Positions 50,910 through 59,301 of a DNA stretch of 64,000 nt are shown here, piece by piece (position 1 is the first letter of the stretch; every line of letters starts with the position of its first letter). The stretch lies in assembly GCF_027359925.1 (NCBI RefSeq), contig NZ_CP114768.1, forward strand, positions 1 through 64,000, given 5' to 3'. The translations under genes were made by a program, and so were the position numbers. The notes beneath the pieces were generated by a model. It was not told the DNA's origin. It searched no databases and saw nothing but the letters and a program-made list of their open reading frames with translations. The stretch is from Hymenobacter canadensis (GTDB lineage: Bacteria; Bacteroidota; Bacteroidia; Cytophagales; Hymenobacteraceae).

Positions 50910-52190
50910 ATGGAAATACTCATTATTCTGCTCCTGCTTGTTGTCAACGGCGTTTTTTCCATGTCGGAAATTGCCCTGGTGTCTTCCCGCAAGTCCAAGC
51001 TGGAAGCCGAAGCCAAGCTGGGCAGCCGCAAGGCGCAGGCCGCCGTGGACCTGGCCAACGACCCCAATCGGTTTCTGTCCACCGTGCAGATCGGCATCAC
51101 GCTCATCGGTATCCTGACCGGTATCTTCAGCGGCGCGACGCTGACCAAGCAGTTGCAAAGTGTCGTGGCGCAGGTGCCCGGTTTGGAGCGGTTCAGCGAG
51201 AGTATTGCCGTTACGGGGATGGTGGTGCTGATTACTTACCTCTCGGTCGTTATCGGCGAGCTGCTGCCCAAGCGCATCGGCCTGACTAACCCGGAAGGCA
51301 TCATCAAAATGGTAGCCGGGCCGATGAGTATCCTCTCACGCATCACCTCGCCGTTTATCTGGCTGCTGACCGTGTCCAGTGATTTCCTGATCAAAATCCT
51401 GGGCATCAAGGCCCAGGACAGCCCGGTTACGGAAGAGGAAATCAAGGCGCTGGTAAAGGAAGGCGCCTCGGGTGGCACCATCCAGGAAATCGAGCACGAC
51501 ATCGTCAAAAACGTATTCAACCTGGGCGACCGGCGGGTGGGCTCGCTCATGACCAGCCGGCAGGACATCGTTTGGCTGGACCTGGAACAGGACGCGGCTG
51601 CCATCAAGCAGCTGGTGCTTGCGCGTAAGCAGTCGGCCTACCCCTTGTGCCAGGGCAGTCTGGACGAGGTGCGCGGCATGGTGTACCTGAAAGACCTGGT
51701 GGCCGATGACCTCGACCAGCAGCTGGCCCGCCTGGCCGAGCTGCAGCAGGAGCCACTGTTTATTCCCACCAGCAGCAAGGCCTACCACGCCCTGGAGCTG
51801 TTCCGGCAGCGGCGGGTGCACCAGGGCATTGTGGTGGACGAATACGGCGGAGTAGTCGGCCTGGTAACCATCGATGACATCCTGGACGCGCTGGTGGGCG
51901 ACGTGTCGCCGGACCATGACACCGATCCGGCCATTGTGGAACGTGCCGATGGCTCCTTCCTGATTGACGCGCAGCTGCCGTTCGTGGAGTTTGCCGACCG
52001 GTTCCATATTCCGGCAACCCAGCGGCGGGGACTAACCGGCTTTCACAGTGTCGGCGGATTTGCCCTGCACATTCTTTCGGTGCTGCCGCGAGCCGGCGAG
52101 CATTTCCTGTGGGAGGGCCACTACTTCGAGATTGTGGACATGGACCGCAGCCACATCGACAAAATCCTGTTCCGGCCTAAGGCGACTTAA
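50910..52190 (+). CDS. CNNM/CorC-family membrane protein (hemolysin-like)
   Basis: A 426-residue protein of the UPF0053/HlyC-CorC family, linked to Mg2+/Co2+ transport in studied members. The N-terminal CNNM domain has three to four hydrophobic segments (about 1-25, 55-80, 95-120 and 125-150), with NGVFSMSEIALVSSRKSKLE and FLSTVQIGITLIGILTGI. A CBS pair (about 205-330; RRVGSLMTSRQDIVWLD and VDEYGGVVGLVTIDDIL) and a CorC/HlyC domain (about 340-426; ending VDMDRSHIDKILF) follow. ATG 50910 gives the usual N-terminus; the frame from 50841 would add 23 polar residues. No partner gene is evident. Confidence 0.92.
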   Translation: MEILIILLLLVVNGVFSMSEIALVSSRKSKLEAEAKLGSRKAQAAVDLANDPNRFLSTVQIGITLIGILTGIFSGATLTKQLQSVVAQVPGLERFSESIAVTGMVVLITYLSVVIGELLPKRIGLTNPEGIIKMVAGPMSILSRITSPFIWLLTVSSDFLIKILGIKAQDSPVTEEEIKALVKEGASGGTIQEIEHDIVKNVFNLGDRRVGSLMTSRQDIVWLDLEQDAAAIKQLVLARKQSAYPLCQGSLDEVRGMVYLKDLVADDLDQQLARLAELQQEPLFIPTSSKAYHALELFRQRRVHQGIVVDEYGGVVGLVTIDDILDALVGDVSPDHDTDPAIVERADGSFLIDAQLPFVEFADRFHIPATQRRGLTGFHSVGGFALHILSVLPRAGEHFLWEGHYFEIVDMDRSHIDKILFRPKAT

Positions 52191-52557
52191 CAGCGGCTCT
52201 GAGTTCCGGGTGTCTCGCTCAACCCGTCCTTCAACCGGTTTAGCCGCTTTCGGGCGCCGGCTGTTACCGAGCTGCTTGTTTCTTGTCCGCGTGTAGCAAC
52301 CGGGGCGAGGGGGCGGCGGCGGCGGCAGGCGCTTGACCTTGGTTAAATGTTTGGTCCAAAAGTCGCATTTGGCGCGGTAGCTCCTTATCCTTCAGCGGCT
52401 TCCCACTCTACAGTGAGCAACGCGCCCAAGTCGAAGCGCATCGCCCAGCGCCTCGTCGGAGAAATCAAATTCTCCTGCTGTGAAGCAGGCAGCTGCTCCC
52501 AAGGGACTTTTGCACCACATCAATCACGAGGCCACCATTGGTCGAAACGCAACGAAC
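52191..52557. other. Intergenic region with a copy of the AraC-type fragment
   Basis: No gene. 52406-52476 repeats the fragment at 32759-32930 in opposite orientation (shared CAGTGAGCAACGCGCCCA and CGGAGAAAT.AAATTCTCC, with a 5-base deletion). GACTTTTG at 52505-52512 is a possible weak -7 element for the AraC gene. There is also a short GGC-repeat near 52310. Confidence 0.45.
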
Positions 52558-53454
52558 ATGAGCCGTAAAAACTACGAGGTGGTCACCTTAGAGCGGTTCG
52601 TAGACCGCTACTTAGACTCTCCTGCCGACGCCTTTGTATTTCAACAGAGCGCCGTCCAGGTATATCCGCTGTCGTTGGCCGTCGCCCGCATCACCCCCCC
52701 GACCCCGCTGTTCAAGGCCGAGTATAGTTTTCTGCTGCTTTTTCTGACGGGCGGGGGGCAGCAGCAGGTGGATAATGAAACCCTGGACCTGCAGGCCAAC
52801 GATGTGCTCTTCATTCGGGAGGGCCATCTGAATGCCATCAAGTCCATCGGCGAAGGCACCCAGGGCTACTACATTCACCTAGAAAATGTGCTGCTCCCCC
52901 GCATTTTTACGGACAGCGCGCTGCTGCACCGGCTCACGTTTTATCCCAAACATGCGGTTTCTCCCGCCGACATGGCCTGGCTGGGCCAGTGCTGCGAACT
53001 CATCCTGAGTCAGACCGGCGAGCAGGGGTACGCCGAAGAAATCCAATGCGCGCTGCTGCGGGCGATGGTGCTGAAAGTGGCCCAGGCCTCGGCCACCACC
53101 CTGTGCCAGCCCGACCGACCCTCCGAAATCACCATGCGCTTCAAAGAGCTGGTGTATGAGCACGTGGGCACTCACCGGGTGGTGGCGTTTTATGCGGATG
53201 CTCTGGCCGTGTCGGAGAATTACCTGAATCGGTGCGTGAATCAGCTGACCCGCAAGCCGCCCAAGCAGCACATCACGGAAATGGTAATTCTGCGGAGCAA
53301 GGTGCTGTTGCAGGACCGTTCCAAGGATATTGCCCAAGTTGCGGTGGAACTCAACTTTGCCGACCCGTCCTACTTCGGCCGCTTGTTCAGGCAGGTGACC
53401 CAGCAAACGCCCACCGAATACCGAAACGCATTCTGGCAAGGTTTGTCCGAATAA
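52558..53454 (+). CDS. AraC-family transcriptional regulator
   Basis: A 298-residue regulator. An N-terminal cupin-like sensing domain (about residues 25-150, with FLLLFLTGGGQQQVDNETLD and NDVLFIREGHLN) precedes a C-terminal double helix-turn-helix (about 200-295). The latter shows VVAFYADALAVSENYLNRCV for the first helix-turn-helix and DIAQVAVELNFADPSYFGRL with TQQTPTEYR for the second. It is followed by DUF2141, SDR and TonB-receptor genes on the same strand and may regulate them; that is an inference from position. ATG 52558 is chosen because the upstream extension from 52480 overlaps repeat DNA. Confidence 0.88.
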   Translation: MSRKNYEVVTLERFVDRYLDSPADAFVFQQSAVQVYPLSLAVARITPPTPLFKAEYSFLLLFLTGGGQQQVDNETLDLQANDVLFIREGHLNAIKSIGEGTQGYYIHLENVLLPRIFTDSALLHRLTFYPKHAVSPADMAWLGQCCELILSQTGEQGYAEEIQCALLRAMVLKVAQASATTLCQPDRPSEITMRFKELVYEHVGTHRVVAFYADALAVSENYLNRCVNQLTRKPPKQHITEMVILRSKVLLQDRSKDIAQVAVELNFADPSYFGRLFRQVTQQTPTEYRNAFWQGLSE

Positions 53455-53565
53455 GCGCACGATTCCTGCCGACGGCAAGGCGGGTGCGCTGCTGACCTTT
53501 GTGGGCTCACAGGAGGGAAAGCCCTACTTGCTGAAAGGCCTCAACCGTAACGTCAGAAAAGGAAC

Positions 53566-54003
53566 ATGCTACGCTCCACCGCTTCCCTATTCCTGCTGCT
53601 CCTGCTGGCCGTCGTACTGGCGGCCTCCAAGCCGTTGGCTCAACCAGCCCAGTTGCAAATTCAAATCCTGAGCGTCGAAAAAAACAACGGGAAGGTGGTC
53701 GTTGAAATCTACAACGCCAAAGCGGATTGGCTGAAAAAGCCTTTTCGGCGGGTGACGCTGGCCCCGGATGACAACACCAAAAAGGCGGTGTTTGACGTGC
53801 CCTACGGCAAATACGCCGTTTCCATCTACCAGGACACCAACGAGAACGGCGAATTGGGCATGAATTTCCTGCAAATTCCCAAAGAACCCATCGGGTTCGG
53901 CAACAATTATAAGCCCTTCGGCGAGCCCAAGTTTGAGTCGGCGCTGATTGACCACGGCCCGGCCTCGAAGCCCGCCGCCATCAAGCTCTACAGCGTATTC
54001 TAA
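53566..54003 (+). CDS. DUF2141 secreted protein
   Basis: A 145-residue exported protein with a signal peptide (about 1-26, ending PLAQ) and one DUF2141 domain. The domain signature is YGKYAVSIYQDTNENGELG followed by IPKEPIGFGNN. Such proteins are small beta-sandwiches of unknown function found widely in Bacteroidota. It starts 112 bases after the AraC gene and is followed 12 bases later by the SDR gene, so those two are probably co-transcribed. The stretch 53461-53560 upstream reads like a decayed coding piece (GALLTFVGSQEGKPYLLKGL) but has no start. Confidence 0.85.
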   Translation: MLRSTASLFLLLLLAVVLAASKPLAQPAQLQIQILSVEKNNGKVVVEIYNAKADWLKKPFRRVTLAPDDNTKKAVFDVPYGKYAVSIYQDTNENGELGMNFLQIPKEPIGFGNNYKPFGEPKFESALIDHGPASKPAAIKLYSVF

Positions 54004-54015
54004 CCGCCCGACCAT

Positions 54016-54921
54016 ATGGACCAGAAGTGGAGTGTAGAACAGGTGCCCGCGCAGCCCGGCAGCGTTGCCGTGGTAACCGGGGCCAACAGCGGCGTGGGGT
54101 ACGAAACGGCCCTGGCCCTGGCCAGGAAGGGCGTGCGGGTGGTGCTGGCCTGCCGGAATCTGGAAAAAGCCGCCGCCGCCAAATCAAGGATACTCGCAGC
54201 CTGCTCCACCGCCAGCGTCGAAAGCCGGGCGCTGGACGTGAGCAGCCTGCGCTCCGTCCGCGAATTCGCGGCGCACTTTCGCACCCGCTACGACCAGCTG
54301 AACCTGCTCATCAACAACGCGGGCATCATGATGTCGCCGTATGCGGTGAGTGAGGACGGCTTCGAGAACCAGCTGGCCACCAATTACCTGGGCCATTTCG
54401 CCCTCACCGGCTTGCTGCTGCCGTTGCTGACCGCAACGCCCGGCGCCCGGGTCGTCACGGTCAGCAGTTTGTCCTACAAATGGGCCGGGATTGACTTTGA
54501 CGATTTGCAGGCGCGACAGCGCTATAGCCGGCGCAAAGCCTACGGCCAAAGCAAGCGGGCCTGCCTGGTGTTTGCCTACGAATTACAGCGCCGGCTGGCC
54601 GCCGCGGGTGGCCGCACTCGGTCGGTGGCGGCGCATCCGGGGCTGGCCAAGACCAACCTGGACCAGTATTTCCCAGCGCTGATTCGGCCGCTGGGCAGCC
54701 TCTTCCTGCAACCCGCCAGCCAGGGAGCCCTGCCCATCCTGTACGCGGCGCTGGCGGACCAGCTGAAAGGCGGCGAGTTTATCGGCCCGGCCGGTTTCCA
54801 GCAGCTGCGGGGCTATCCCACCCAAGTGGATTCGGACGACGCTTCTAGGGATGAAAACGTCGCGGACCGGTTGTGGCAGGCAAGCGAGGAGCTGACGGGG
54901 GTTCACTACCTCGACCGGTAA
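54016..54921 (+). CDS. Short-chain dehydrogenase/reductase
   Basis: A 301-residue NAD(P)-dependent oxidoreductase of the classical SDR type, nearest in pattern to retinol dehydrogenase/protochlorophyllide reductase-like members. The cofactor motif TGANSGVG (residues 21-28), LINNAGIM (98-105) and the active-site Ser150/151, Tyr176 and Lys180 (YGQSK) are all present. No membrane segment is seen. It starts 12 bases after the DUF2141 gene and 42 bases before a TonB receptor, so the three look like one unit under the AraC regulator. The substrate is unknown. Confidence 0.9.
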   Translation: MDQKWSVEQVPAQPGSVAVVTGANSGVGYETALALARKGVRVVLACRNLEKAAAAKSRILAACSTASVESRALDVSSLRSVREFAAHFRTRYDQLNLLINNAGIMMSPYAVSEDGFENQLATNYLGHFALTGLLLPLLTATPGARVVTVSSLSYKWAGIDFDDLQARQRYSRRKAYGQSKRACLVFAYELQRRLAAAGGRTRSVAAHPGLAKTNLDQYFPALIRPLGSLFLQPASQGALPILYAALADQLKGGEFIGPAGFQQLRGYPTQVDSDDASRDENVADRLWQASEELTGVHYLDR

Positions 54922-54963
54922 GTTTCGGCACTAAACCACTTTTTACTCTAAATCCGTTTGTTG

Positions 54964-57459
54964 ATGAAGCGTTGCTACTCCGTGCTACTGCTGTTGCTGG
55001 CGCTGCTCCTGACCGGGGCGGGCCGCGCGGCCCAGGCCCAGACCCCGGCCCAGACTACAGGCACCATCACTGGCCTGGTGCGCGACCGGGCGACCCAAGA
55101 GCTGCTGCCCGGCGTGACGGTGGTACTGGAAGGCACCGACCAGGGCGCGGCCACCGACGGCACCGGCCGCTACCGCCTGAGCGGCGTGCCCACGGGCAGC
55201 TACAACCTGCGAGCCACCTTCCTCGGCTACGAGCCGCTGCTGCGGGCCAACGTGCGGGTGGGCAGCGGCAACGCCAACATCATCGACCTGGAGCTGGGGG
55301 CCGCCAACCAGGCCCTGGGCGAAGTAACCGTAACCGCTAACCGCGCCATTCGGGTGGCCACGGCCGAAACGCCGCTGAGCGTGCAGCGCATCAATACCGA
55401 GGAAATCCGCTCGAACCCCGGCGGCAACTTCGACGTCTCGAAGGTGGTGCAGACGCTGCCCGGCGTGGGCGGCGGCGGCACGGGCGGCACGGCGGCCTTC
55501 CGCAACGACATCGTCATCCGGGGCGGCGCGCCCAACGAAAACGTGTACTACCTCGACGGCATCGAGGTGCCGGTTATTAACCACTTCCAGACCCAGGGCA
55601 GCTCGGGCGGCCCGCAGGGGATGCTCAACGTGAGCTTCCTGGAAGACGTGACCCTGAGCACCTCGGCCTTCCATGCCCGCTACGACAACGCCCTGAGCAG
55701 CGTGCTGCAGTTCCGGCAGCGCGAGGGCAACCCCGAGCGGGTGCAGGGCAACCTGCGCACCTCGGCCACCGAGGTGGCCCTTACCCTGGAAGGACCGCTG
55801 AGCCGCAAGGATAGCAGCGGGGTGGCCCGCACCACGTTTCTGGCCTCGGCCCGACGCTCCTACCTGCAGGTGCTCTTCAAGCTGATTGACCTGCCCATCC
55901 GGCCCTCGTACTGGGACTTTCAGTTCAAAACCACGACCAGGCTGGGGCCGAAAACCACGCTCACCACGCTGGGCCTCGGGGCTATTGATAAGTTTCGGCT
56001 GGGCGTGCCCCGCAACGCCACCCCGGAAACCGAGCAGGAGCTGCGCCAGAACCCCACCGCCGACCAGTGGAACTACACCGTGGGCGTGAACCTGCGGCAG
56101 CTCGTGAGCAAAGGCTACCTAAACGTGGCCCTGAGCCGCACCCAGCTCGACAACCAGCTCGACCAGTTTCAGGCCGGGGCCGAGGGCGACGAAAGCCGGC
56201 GCATTCTGCTCACGCGCTCGGGCGAAACCGAAACCAAGCTGCGGGCCGATGTGAACGGCACGGCCGGCCAGTGGGCCTACAGCTACGGCGTGATGGGGCA
56301 ATACGTGCAGTACGACAACCGCTTTTTCAACCGCCTGCGCCGCCCGGTGCTCGACGCCCAGGGCAACGAGTTGCAGCCGGGCGTGGACGTGCGCTTCCAG
56401 ACGGCTATTGACTTCGGGCGTTTCGGGGCGTTTGGGCAGCTGACCCGCTCGTTGCTGGACGGCGACCGGCTGACCCTTTCGGCCGGGGTGCGAGCCGATG
56501 GCAACACGCTCACCGACGACGGCCGCAACCTGCTCCGCACCCTCTCGCCGCGGGTGTCGGCCAGCTACGCCCTACTGCCGACGCTGAACCTGAACGCCTC
56601 GGTGGGACGCTACTACAAGCTGCCGACGAACCCGGTGCTGGGGTTCCGCGACAACGCGGGTCAGCTCGTTAACCAGGGCAACCAGTACCTGCGCTCCGAC
56701 CACTACGTGACGGGCCTGGAGTGGCTGCCGGCCCCGGCCACGCGCTTCACGCTGGAAGGCTTCTACAAAAAATATGCGGACTACCCGGTCACCGTGCGCG
56801 ACGGCATCAGCCTGGCGAACCTAGGCGGCGACTTTGGGGCCATCGGCAACGAGGCCGTGACCAGCACCGGGCAGGGCCGGGCCTACGGCGTGGAGTTCTT
56901 CTTTCAGCAAAAGCTGACCCGCAAGGTATTTGCCGTGCTCTCGCTCACCGGCTTCCGCTCGGAGTTCACGCGGCGCGGCGGCGCGTACGTGCCCTCGGCC
57001 TGGGATTCGCGCTTTTTGGCCTCGGCGCTGCTCGGGCGCAAGTTCAGCAAGGGCTGGGAGATGGGCCTCAAGTACCGGGCCGGCGGCGGCTCGCCCTACA
57101 CGCCCCTGAACCTGGCGGCCTCGCGGGCCAGCTACCTGGCCACCGGCCGCGGCGTGTTCGACTTCGACCAGCTGAATACCCAGCGCCTGGGCACCTTCCA
57201 GCAATTTGACTTCCGCCTCGACAAGCGCGTGAACTGGCGGCGCTTCACGCTCGACCTGTTCTTTGACGTGCAAAACGCCTTCGTACTGAGTAATCCGGCC
57301 ATTCCCAGCTACGCCTTCCAGCGCCTGCCTGATAACTCGGACTTCGCCACCACCGATGGGCAGCCTATTCGGTTAGACGGCTCGAACGGCATCCCACTGC
57401 TGCTCACCAACGACGACCCCATCACGACGCCCACCATCGGTTTCATCCTGGAGTTCTGA
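54964..57459 (+). CDS. TonB-dependent outer-membrane receptor
   Basis: An 831-residue receptor. It has a signal peptide (about 1-26), a carboxypeptidase-regulatory-like domain (about 34-115; ITGLVRDRATQELLPGVTV), a plug (about 120-260) with 'IVIRGGAPNENVYYLDGIEV' and 'FLEDVTLSTSAFHARYDNALSSVL', and a barrel ending with IGFILEF. The plug type differs from the siderophore receptor at 18146, and there is no SusD partner, so polysaccharide uptake by a SusCD pair is unlikely; the ligand is unknown. ATG 54964 is preferred over TTG 54958. It is the last gene of the AraC-DUF2141-SDR-TonB group. Confidence 0.9.
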   Translation: MKRCYSVLLLLLALLLTGAGRAAQAQTPAQTTGTITGLVRDRATQELLPGVTVVLEGTDQGAATDGTGRYRLSGVPTGSYNLRATFLGYEPLLRANVRVGSGNANIIDLELGAANQALGEVTVTANRAIRVATAETPLSVQRINTEEIRSNPGGNFDVSKVVQTLPGVGGGGTGGTAAFRNDIVIRGGAPNENVYYLDGIEVPVINHFQTQGSSGGPQGMLNVSFLEDVTLSTSAFHARYDNALSSVLQFRQREGNPERVQGNLRTSATEVALTLEGPLSRKDSSGVARTTFLASARRSYLQVLFKLIDLPIRPSYWDFQFKTTTRLGPKTTLTTLGLGAIDKFRLGVPRNATPETEQELRQNPTADQWNYTVGVNLRQLVSKGYLNVALSRTQLDNQLDQFQAGAEGDESRRILLTRSGETETKLRADVNGTAGQWAYSYGVMGQYVQYDNRFFNRLRRPVLDAQGNELQPGVDVRFQTAIDFGRFGAFGQLTRSLLDGDRLTLSAGVRADGNTLTDDGRNLLRTLSPRVSASYALLPTLNLNASVGRYYKLPTNPVLGFRDNAGQLVNQGNQYLRSDHYVTGLEWLPAPATRFTLEGFYKKYADYPVTVRDGISLANLGGDFGAIGNEAVTSTGQGRAYGVEFFFQQKLTRKVFAVLSLTGFRSEFTRRGGAYVPSAWDSRFLASALLGRKFSKGWEMGLKYRAGGGSPYTPLNLAASRASYLATGRGVFDFDQLNTQRLGTFQQFDFRLDKRVNWRRFTLDLFFDVQNAFVLSNPAIPSYAFQRLPDNSDFATTDGQPIRLDGSNGIPLLLTNDDPITTPTIGFILEF

Positions 57460-57744
57460 GCGGAAAATGGTCCCAAGTGCCCTTTTGAGCACGGCCGGAT
57501 TTGGCGGCGGGAGGGCATGAGAAAATCCCGTTCGGCCCGCTCCTGAGCCGACAGGTTTTTCTCCCCGGGCAGGAGCGGCGTCACGGACAGGGTGAGTTGT
57601 CCCCGGGGTGGCTTCGGTGGTGAGGACGGAAGTGCCTGGCGCCACGCGGCGGTACCACCGCTGAAGAGAAAGTTGAAAAGCAACGCCGGAAAGAGTTGGT
57701 TTACACGCATTTTAAGAATAAAGGCAGGCCATTGTAAGGCCGGG
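57460..57744. other. Convergent intergenic region
   Basis: Lies between the TonB receptor (plus) and the efflux outer-membrane gene (minus). GCCCGCTCCTGAG and GGGCAGGAGCGG can pair around 57533-57585 with a T-run in the loop, but no clean terminator is visible. The open frames here are chance frames. Confidence 0.4.
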
Positions 57745-59301
57745 TTAGCGCCGTTCGGTGGGCAGCGGGGCCGCCGTCCAGCCGCCGCCCAGGGCCCGGT
57801 AGAGCTCGATGAGCTGCTCCATTTCCTGCTGGCGGGTGCCAACCAGCTCTAGCTCGGCATCGAGCACGTTGCGCTGGGCCGTGATGACTTCGAGGTAGTT
57901 GGCGTAGCCGGCCAGGAACAGGTCGTCGGAGATGCTTACGGCCTGGTTCAGGGCCGTTACCTCCTGCTGGCGCGAGCCATAGGCCCGGCGGTAGTTTTCC
58001 AGCCCCCGCAGGTGGGTCGTGACTTCCTCGACGCCGCGCAGGCTGGTTTCCTGAAATGCGTACCACGCTTCCGCCTGGCGGGCCGCTGCCTGCCCGTACG
58101 CCGCTCGGATGGCGGCCCGGTTCAGCACCGGCGCCGACAGGTTACCCAGGATGCCCAGCGCCAGCGACTCCGGCGCGCGCAGCAGCAGCTCGGCCCGGAA
58201 GGCATTTACCCCGGCGTAGGGCGTCAAAACCAGCGAGGGGAAAAAGGCGGCCCGGGCCGACGATACCTCGGCGCCGGTGGCCAGCAGCTCGGCCTCGGCC
58301 TGCCGGATATCGGGGCGGCGGCGGAGCATCCCGGCGGGCAAGCCCGCCTGCACCTGCTCAGGGATGGCTTGTTGCAGCAACGCTGTGCCCCGTGAGATAG
58401 GCTGCGGATAGCGACCCAGCAGGCGGTTCAGGCGGTTTTCGGCTTCTACCAGCCGCTGCCGCGCTTCCGAGGTCAGGGCTTCCGTCCGGCGCTGCTGGGC
58501 CAGCAGCTGCTGTACGGCCAGCTCGGTGGCGCGGGCCCCTTCTTTCTGAATCCGGCTCAGCTCCACGGTGCGGGCCTGCAGCTGCGCGTTGCGGGTCAGG
58601 ATTTCCAGTTCCTGGTCGGTGGCCAGTATCTCGTAGTAGGTGCGGGCCACTTCGGCCACCAGGTCGGTTTGCACGAGCTGCCGGCCCCGTTCCGAGGCCA
58701 GCATCCGCAGGTAGGCCGCCCGGCGCAGGCCGCGCAGCTTGCCCCACAGGTCCACTTCCCAGCTGGCCCGCAGCCCGGCAAAGAAGTCGGGTGTGGGGTT
58801 GGGGATGTTCTGGTTGCGGCTGATATTGTCCGAGAAGTTGGTGTCGAAGTTACCGACGCCATTCTGAGTGTAGCGGCCGTAGCGGTCCAGGCCGGCTGAG
58901 CCCACCGCATCCACGGTAGGCAGCAAGGCCCCCCGCCGGGCCACCAGCTCAGCGCGGGCCTGCTGCACGCGGGCAGCGGCCTGCGCCAAATCGGGGTTCT
59001 GGCGCAGGGCCGTGTCCAGCAGGGCCACCAGCACCGGGTCGGGGAAGAACTGCCCGATGGGCAAGTCGGCCACGGTAGCCGAATCCCGCGGGGCCAGGTT
59101 GGTGGCCACCGGCGTGGTCGTGGTGGCCGTGGCGGAATCGGTGGTTTGCGCGGCTACGTAGGTGGCCGGCAGGGCTTTGGCGCGGGGCTGCTGCACCAGG
59201 GCGGGCACCCGGCAGCCAGTGGCCAGCAGACTCAGGGCTGCCACGCCTACTCGGAATGTCACGGGGGAGAAAACAGGTACTTGCATGGAAAAGCGGCGCA
59301 T
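57745..59301 (-). CDS. Efflux outer-membrane lipoprotein (TolC/OprM family)
   Basis: A 518-residue outer-membrane factor of the NodT/OprM group, the exit duct of a tripartite pump. The signal has a lipobox LLATGC (Cys30). The duplicated OEP domains are evident, with ALRQNPDLAQAAARVQQARAE (about 96-116), ASWEVDLWGKLRGLRRAAYL and, in the second half, RRRPDIRQAEAELLATGAEV and AGYANYLEVITAQRNVLDAE. Its ATG at 59301 overlaps the stop of the RND gene as TGATG, supporting this start and coupled translation; ATG 59286 is an alternative. It is the last gene of the efflux operon. Confidence 0.93.
   Translation of the reverse strand: MRRFSMQVPVFSPVTFRVGVAALSLLATGCRVPALVQQPRAKALPATYVAAQTTDSATATTTTPVATNLAPRDSATVADLPIGQFFPDPVLVALLDTALRQNPDLAQAAARVQQARAELVARRGALLPTVDAVGSAGLDRYGRYTQNGVGNFDTNFSDNISRNQNIPNPTPDFFAGLRASWEVDLWGKLRGLRRAAYLRMLASERGRQLVQTDLVAEVARTYYEILATDQELEILTRNAQLQARTVELSRIQKEGARATELAVQQLLAQQRRTEALTSEARQRLVEAENRLNRLLGRYPQPISRGTALLQQAIPEQVQAGLPAGMLRRRPDIRQAEAELLATGAEVSSARAAFFPSLVLTPYAGVNAFRAELLLRAPESLALGILGNLSAPVLNRAAIRAAYGQAAARQAEAWYAFQETSLRGVEEVTTHLRGLENYRRAYGSRQQEVTALNQAVSISDDLFLAGYANYLEVITAQRNVLDAELELVGTRQQEMEQLIELYRALGGGWTAAPLPTERR

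Noticed and set aside
57309-57842. 177-codon minus-strand frame across the TonB/OMF gap
   Set aside because: It overlaps the ends of two well-supported genes and has no protein-like composition.
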